From contig MERE01000142.1 in the NCBI GenBank assembly GCA_001771975.1, positions 1 through 9,495 of the forward strand: 9,495 nucleotides of DNA, read 5' to 3'. Position 1 is the first letter of the stretch. Each line of letters opens with the position of its first letter. This document shows, one piece after another, positions 1 through 4,700 of this stretch. Under the pieces are notes generated by a model. It saw only the letters and a list, made by a program, of their open reading frames with translations, was not told where the DNA came from and did no database searches. This DNA is from Betaproteobacteria bacterium RIFCSPLOWO2_02_FULL_68_150 (lineage in GTDB: Bacteria; Pseudomonadota; Gammaproteobacteria; Burkholderiales; SG8-39). A program made the position numbers and the translations under genes.

Positions 1-126
1 AACCTGCGCGCGAAGACCCTCATCCTGCTGCAACCGCGCCGCGACACGGGCCCATTCGGCCTGGTCGAGCTCGCCGTCGACGAAGGCGCATTGCATTTCC
101 TGAGAAACCCCGGCTTCGTCCGTCAT
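1..126 (-). CDS. Putative anti-sigma factor, N-terminal fragment (cut by left edge)
   Basis: Only 42 residues are visible, beginning MTDEAGVSQEMQCAFVDGEL. The start codon overlaps the sigma-factor stop in an ATGA junction (ATG at 126-124, TGA at 125-123), so the two genes should be translationally coupled. A purine-rich GAGGA on the minus strand at about 137-133 serves as ribosome binding site inside the end of the sigma gene. The pattern of a short acidic N-terminus, then FVDGELD, then a helix ending in a D-E-G-L-R-A-like stretch, is common at the start of small anti-sigma factors that bind an ECF sigma in the cytoplasm. Some of these carry a membrane helix further on, but that part lies outside the window, as would any zinc-binding HxxxCxxC motif. 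The assignment rests on position and this short N-terminal pattern. A different small regulator co-transcribed with the sigma factor cannot be excluded. Confidence 0.6.
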   Translation of the reverse strand, partial: MTDEAGVSQEMQCAFVDGELDQAEWARVAARLQQDEGLRAQV

Positions 127-695
127 CGTACGATCCTCACCTTCCTGCCGGAGGAAACCTCATGCCGCGCGGGCGCTGCGTCGAGCAGCCGCTCCCTGAG
201 CGCCACGCGCGCCCGGCACAACCGGCTCATTACGGTGCCGATCGGCACCGAGAGAATTTCGCTCACTTCCGCGTAACTGCAGCCTTCGAGATCGACCAGC
301 GTCACCACCTGCCTCTGGCCGAGCGGCAGGCGTCCCACCTCGGCACGCACCCGTGCCACCAGGCGCGCACTCTCGCTCGCCGTCTCCGGAGTGGCTTCGT
401 CGGCCAGGACGCTCTCGTCGAGATCATCGACATTCTCGAAAGCGCGGCTGCGGCGGTAGTGATCGCGCAGGGCGTTGGCGAGAATGCTGCGCAGCCAGCC
501 TTTCAGGCGTCCGGGCTCGCGCAACTGACCGGCGCGATCGAGTGCGCGCAGCAGCGTTTCCTGCACCAGGTCGTCGGCCAGCGCCGGTTCGTGGCACCAG
601 GCGAAGGCGAGGCGGTACAGGGCGTCGCGCTGCGCTTCGATCGCGCCGCGCAATCGCGCCGAAGTGCCGAAAAGCCGGGTGAACTGCAATCGCAT
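123..695 (-). CDS. ECF-family RNA polymerase sigma factor (sigma-70 family)
   Basis: This 190-residue protein has the two-domain ECF layout. Region sigma-2 runs from about residue 17 to 85, with the core-binding stretch DDLVQETLLRAL at 41-52 and the -10-recognition helix around GWLRSILANALRDHYRR at 66-82. An acidic linker rich in D, E and A spans about 86-108. Region sigma-4 spans about 120-170, with a helix-turn-helix around YAEVSEILSVPIGTVMSRL that reads the -35 element. It directs RNA polymerase to a small regulon, usually held in check by a co-encoded anti-sigma factor, here the overlapping gene downstream. The Met at 695 was chosen because AGGAG lies six bases before it and it places sigma-2 at the usual distance from the N-terminus. 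An upstream in-frame Met at 800 would add 35 residues with no sigma similarity and would cross the divergent promoter region. The stimulus sensed is unknown. Confidence 0.93.
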   Translation of the reverse strand: MRLQFTRLFGTSARLRGAIEAQRDALYRLAFAWCHEPALADDLVQETLLRALDRAGQLREPGRLKGWLRSILANALRDHYRRSRAFENVDDLDESVLADEATPETASESARLVARVRAEVGRLPLGQRQVVTLVDLEGCSYAEVSEILSVPIGTVMSRLCRARVALRERLLDAAPARHEVSSGRKVRIVR

Positions 696-704
696 GCTGC
701 TCCT

Positions 705-732
705 ATGACGCGCAATCCTCCGCGAATATTCC
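705..732 (-). promoter_or_regulatory. Possible ECF-type promoter for the sigma-factor gene
   Basis: On the minus strand GGAATA (732-727) is followed after exactly 16 nt by CGTCAT (710-705). This fits the ECF promoter pattern of a GGAAY-like -35 and a CGTC or TCTGA-like -10, and it mirrors the plus-strand motif. The difficulty is that transcription would start near 697-699, almost at the start codon at 695. Such a transcript would lose most of the AGGAG ribosome binding site and be nearly leaderless. It may therefore be a real autoregulatory promoter of a leaderless transcript, or a by-product of the palindrome. Confidence 0.35.
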
Positions 733-748
733 ACGGCGGGGTGGAATA
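727..748. promoter_or_regulatory. Inverted repeat in the divergent sigma/dsrE-like control region
   Basis: The arms TATTCCAC (727-734) and GTGGAATA (741-748) are perfect inverted copies separated by 6 nt. The repeat lies midway between the divergent sigma factor and the DsrE-like lipoprotein gene. Each arm contains GGAATA reading outward, so the repeat may simply be two -35 elements back to back. It could also be the operator of a dimeric regulator; the sequence does not decide between these. Confidence 0.6.
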
Positions 749-772
749 AAACGCGCGCCAGCACCGTCTGAA
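743..772 (+). promoter_or_regulatory. Probable ECF-type promoter for the DsrE-like gene pair
   Basis: GGAATAA at 743-749 is followed by 17 nt and then TCTGAA at 767-772. This is close to the RpoE-type pattern (GGAACTT, 16-17 nt, TCTGA) known for group ECF sigma factors. Counted as CGTC at 765-768, the spacing from GGAATA is 16 nt. Transcription would begin near 778 and give a leader of about 43 nt before the start codon at 821, which comfortably includes the strong ribosome binding site at 806-815. The neighbouring ECF sigma factor is the natural candidate to use it. Confidence 0.55.
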
Positions 773-820
773 TTCTTGCATCCCTGCCGTCGCGGGGCAC
801 AAGATAAAGGAGGAGACCCT

Positions 821-1258
821 ATGAAACAAACACTTGCCGTCACGGCGCTGCTCGCTGCAGTCGCAGTCGCTGGCCTGCAAGGGTGCGCCAGCACCCCGGC
901 TGCCAAAGCCGACGACAGACACCGCATCGTGTTTCACGTGACCGACGGCGACCCCGCCAAATGGAACATCGTGCTGAACAACGCGGGCAACGTGCAGGAT
1001 GCGCTTGGCAGGGATAAGGTCGTCATCGAGATCGTCACTCACGGGCCCGGCATCAACATGCTCAAGGCCGAATCGACCGTTGCGCCGCGCCTCGCTCAGG
1101 CCCTCGATCGCAATGTCGGGCTGTATGCCTGCGAGTTCACGATGCGCCAAGCCAAGGTAACCAAGGCCGACATGTATGCCGGCATCGCCTATGCTCCATC
1201 CGGTGTCACGCGGATCATCCAGCGGCAGGAAGAAGGCTGGACCTACCTGCGGCCGTAA
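821..1258 (+). CDS. DsrE-fold lipoprotein
   Basis: This 145-residue protein starts with a lipoprotein signal peptide. It has a basic N-terminus and a hydrophobic Ala/Val/Leu core, then LQGC at 19-22, so Cys22 would be lipidated after cleavage. Gln at -2 is slightly unusual for a lipobox. The mature part from about residue 33 resembles the DsrE/DsrF fold: a first strand RIVFHVT, an LNNAGN helix, the strand VVIEIVTHGPGINML (68-81), and Cys104 in LYACEFTM, the position where DsrE-family proteins often carry a functional cysteine. The C-terminus closes with GVTRIIQRQEEGWTYLRP. Cytoplasmic DsrE and TusD relatives carry persulfide sulfur; an envelope-anchored version may bind sulfur species or act structurally, which is inference. 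The Met at 821 was chosen because AAAGGAGGAG lies just upstream (806-815) and the signal peptide begins there. The next gene is a paralogue 43 bases downstream, so they probably form an operon. Confidence 0.85.
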   Translation: MKQTLAVTALLAAVAVAGLQGCASTPAAKADDRHRIVFHVTDGDPAKWNIVLNNAGNVQDALGRDKVVIEIVTHGPGINMLKAESTVAPRLAQALDRNVGLYACEFTMRQAKVTKADMYAGIAYAPSGVTRIIQRQEEGWTYLRP

Positions 1259-1301
1259 TGGGAACTCGACCGTCCTTCAACATACACACCGGATACCGCC
1301 A

Positions 1302-1745
1302 ATGAAATCGTTTTTGCACTCACTCCCGCTGGTTGCGATGTTGGCCCTCGGCAGTATCGCGCAACACGCACTCGCCGATCAGGGGGCGGGCAACAACAAA
1401 GCGAAGTATCAGCTCGTGTTTCACGTCTCTGAAAACAACCCGCAGCAGTGGCAGGTTGCGCTCAACAACGCGTTGGCGTTCCAACGCAACGTGGGCAAGG
1501 ACGACGCCCAGGTCGAGATTGTTGCCATCGGTCCCGGGCTCGACATGTTGAAGATCGATTCCAAGGCGGCAAGCCGCATCACGCAGGCGCTCGACAACAG
1601 TATCGACGTCGTCGCCTGCGGCGAAACCATGAGGGCCACCAAAGTCACGGCCGCCGACCTGATCGGCGGCGTGCGCGTCGTGCCCGGCGGCATCATTGAA
1701 ATTGCCGACCGGCAGCGTGCCGGCTGGGTCTACATCCGTCCGTAG
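1302..1745 (+). CDS. Secreted DsrE-fold protein, paralogue of the upstream lipoprotein
   Basis: This 147-residue protein begins with a signal peptide whose hydrophobic core (LPLVAMLALG) ends at an Ala-Leu-Ala site, with cleavage after Ala25. It is therefore predicted to be soluble in the periplasm. The mature part aligns with the preceding gene along its whole length: LVFHVSENNPQQW matches IVFHVTDGDPAKW, VEIVAIGPGLDMLK matches IEIVTHGPGINMLK, VVACGETMRATKVTAADL matches LYACEFTMRQAKVTKADM, and GWVYIRP matches GWTYLRP. Cys106 occupies the same place as Cys104 of the partner and of many DsrE-family proteins. The pair looks like a tandem duplication in which one copy became a lipoprotein, or the reverse. 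The start at 1302 is set by the signal peptide; the ribosome binding site is poor (only GGATA at 1291-1295), so translation may partly depend on the upstream gene. Sulfur carriage is a family property; the role here is unknown. Confidence 0.85.
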   Translation: MKSFLHSLPLVAMLALGSIAQHALADQGAGNNKAKYQLVFHVSENNPQQWQVALNNALAFQRNVGKDDAQVEIVAIGPGLDMLKIDSKAASRITQALDNSIDVVACGETMRATKVTAADLIGGVRVVPGGIIEIADRQRAGWVYIRP

Positions 1746-1764
1746 CGGGCAGTAAACGGGCGAT

Positions 1765-1790
1765 AGAATGGCGCTCCTCCGCGCCATTCT
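1765..1790. terminator. Perfect hairpin between the dsrE-like pair and uvrA; possible weak terminator
   Basis: AGAATGGCGC (1765-1774) and GCGCCATTCT (1781-1790) form a perfect 10-bp stem around the loop TCCTCC. Only TT and then CCCC follow, so the U-tract of a classic intrinsic terminator is weak, although the A/U base of the stem adds to it. It lies 19 bases after the stop of the second DsrE-like gene and ends 6 bases before the uvrA start. It may end the upstream transcript, or control initiation of uvrA if transcription reads through. Confidence 0.5.
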
Positions 1791-1796
1791 TTCCCC

Positions 1797-4700
1797 GTGA
1801 AGCAAGAGCAGCCTGCCGCCGACGCGATTTGCATTCGCGGCGCGCGCCAGAACAATCTCAAGAACCTCACGCTGTCGATCCCGACCGGCGAGCTGATCGT
1901 CGTCACCGGGGTCTCGGGCTCGGGCAAGTCCTCGCTCGTGTTCGACACGCTGTACGCCGAAGGCCAGCGGCGCTACGTAGAGACCTTCAGCCCCTACGCG
2001 CGCCAGTTCCTCGACCGCATGGACAAGCCGCAGGTGGACGCGATCGATGGCATTCCGCCGGCGATCGCGATCGACCAGACCAACCCGGTGCGCACCTCGC
2101 GCTCGACCGTCGGCACCATGACCGAGCTGAACGACCATTTGAAGCTGCTGTACGCACGCGGGGCGGAGCTGCTGTGCCGCGGCTGCGGCCGGCCGGTGGT
2201 GCGCGACACGCCGGACACGATATTCGCACAGCTGCAGGCGCTCGCGGCGCAAGCCGGCGACCCACGCCTGCGGATCACGTTCCCGGTTGCAGTCCCGAAG
2301 AATTACAGCGAGTCGGAAATCCAGCAGCTGCTCGAGCGCCAGGGCTATACCCGCCTGCATGCGCGCGCGAAAGGTCTGCTCGAGGTGGTGCAGGACCGCG
2401 TGCGCCTGGGCTCTGCCGAGCGGGCCCGCGTTATCGAAGCCCTCGAGGCTGCGCTGCGGATCGGACAGGGTCGGGTCAACGTTTATGTCGAAGGCGGGAA
2501 ACCAGGCGCAAATCGCGAGAATGAGCGTGAATTTGACGTTCCCACCTCTCGGGACCCGGCTCCTTTGGAGCCAGGTCCCGAGACCATGGAGAGACCAATC
2601 AACGCGCTGCCGGTCGTCTCCGCGCGCGCGTGGCGTTTTTCTTCCGACCTGCATTGCGCCGATTGCGATCTGCATTACGCCGAGCCGACGCCCGCGGCGT
2701 TTTCCTTCAATTCGCCGATCGGCGCCTGTGACGCCTGCCGCGGCTTCGGGCGCATCATCGGCGTGGACTTCGGACTCGTGGTACCCGACGAGTCGAAGAC
2801 GCTGCGCGAAGGTGCGGTCAAACCGTGGCAGACCGCCAGTTTCCGCGAGTGCCAGGACGATCTGCAGAAATACGCCAGAAAGCGCGGCGTGCCGCTCGAT
2901 GTTGCATGGCAAGACCTGACCCCGCAGCAGCGCGAATGGGTGCTCGAAGGGGAGCCGCAGTGGGTGAGCTGGAAGAAGTCGTGGCCCGGCCTCTGGTACG
3001 GCGTGCGGCGCTTTTTCAAGTGGCTCGAGAGCAAGGCCTACAAGATGCACATCCGGGTGCTGCTCTCGAAGTACCGCGCCTACACGGCCTGCACGGCCTG
3101 CGGCGGAACGCGGCTCAAGCCGGAGGCGACGCTCTGGAAGCTCGGGCGCGCGCGGCTCTCGATCCACGACCTGATGCTGCAGCCGATCGAGCAGACGCGC
3201 CGCTACATGGACGAACTCGATCTGGCGCCATCGCTTGGCGCAGCGAACGACCTGCTGCTCGGCGAAATCCGCACCCGGCTGCGCTACCTGTGCGAGGTCG
3301 GGCTCGGCTATCTGACGCTCGACCGCCAGTCGCGCACGCTGTCCGGCGGCGAGGTGCAGCGCATCAACCTGACCACCGCGCTCGGCACCTCGCTCGTTAA
3401 CACGCTGTTCGTGCTCGACGAGCCTTCGATCGGCCTGCACCCGCGCGACATGGGCCGCGTGATCGAGGTGATGCAGCGCCTGCGCAACGCCGGCAACTCG
3501 CTGGTGGTGGTGGAGCATGATCCACAGATCATGGTTGCCGCCGACCGCATCCTCGACATGGGACCGGGCCCGGGCGAGCGCGGCGGCGAGGTGGTGTTCT
3601 ACGGCACACCCGCGCAACTCCTGAGGCGCGACACGCTGACCGCGCAATACCTGTCCGGGCGTCGCCGCCCCGCCCCGCCCGGCCACCTGCGCCCTGCGCG
3701 CCGGCAGCTGCAGTTGCTCGGCGCGAGCGAGCACAACCTGAAGAACTGCGACGTCGCGTTTCCCCTCGAGCGCCTGGTCTGCGTGACCGGCGTCTCCGGG
3801 TCCGGCAAGTCGACGCTGGTGCAGGACGTCCTGTACGCAGCCCTGCGCCGGACGAAAGGGAAACCTACCGAGCCCCCGGGCGCGCATCGCGGGCTGGCGG
3901 GCGCCGAGTTGATCGGCGACGCGGTGATGGTGGACCAGTCGCCGATCGGCAAGACGACGCGCTCCAATCCCGCCAGCTATGTGGGCGCGTGGAATGCGAT
4001 CCGCGAGCTGTTCGCGCGCGCCGCGCTGTCGAGGGAACGCAAGTACAGCGCCGGAACCTTCAGCTTCAATTCGGGCACCGGCCGCTGCCCCGCCTGCGGC
4101 GGCAACGGCTTCGAGCATGTAGAGATGCAGTTCCTGTCCGATGTCTACCTGCGCTGCCCGGATTGCGACGGCAAGCGCTTTCGCGCCGAAGTGCTCGAAG
4201 TCATGCTGCGCGGCAAGAGCATCGCCAACGTGCTGGAGCTGACCGTAGCCGAAGCGCTGGACTTCTTCCGCAGCGAAGCCGAAGTCTGCGCGCGGCTGCG
4301 TCCGCTCGCCGACGTCGGTCTGGAGTACTTGCGGCTCGGGCAGCCGGTACCGACGCTCTCCGGCGGCGAGGCGCAACGCCTGAAGCTGGCCGGGCACCTG
4401 GCGGAGGCCGCCAGTCCGGCCAGATCAGGCGCGGTGGCGGACCCGCGCAGCAAGCTGTTCCTGTTCGACGAGCCGACCACCGGCCTGCACTTCGACGATA
4501 TCGCCAAGCTGCTGCAATCGTTCCGCCGGCTCATCGCAGCGGGCCACTCGCTGATCGTCATCGAGCACAACCTCGATGTCATCCGCGCTGCCGACTGGAT
4601 CATCGACCTCGGACCGGAGGGCGGCGACGCCGGCGGCGAGATCGTGTGCTGCGGAACGCCCGACGAAATTGCAGCGCACGCCTCCTCCCATACGGGCCGC

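Noticed and set aside
1261..1290. GGAACT followed shortly by CGTC between the two DsrE-like genes, as a second ECF promoter.
   Set aside because: The two motifs are only about five bases apart instead of about 16, and no -10-like sequence occurs at the proper distance.
2547..2583. The palindrome as an intrinsic transcription terminator.
   Set aside because: It lies inside an intact coding sequence with conserved domains continuing downstream, and no U-tract follows.
1320..4397. A 1025-codon open frame on the minus strand opposite the second DsrE-like gene and the first half of uvrA.
   Set aside because: It lies opposite strongly conserved UvrA and DsrE-like coding sequence. Its product is a low-complexity mix rich in Arg, Ala, Gln and His with no recognisable domain, as expected from GC-rich codon bias.
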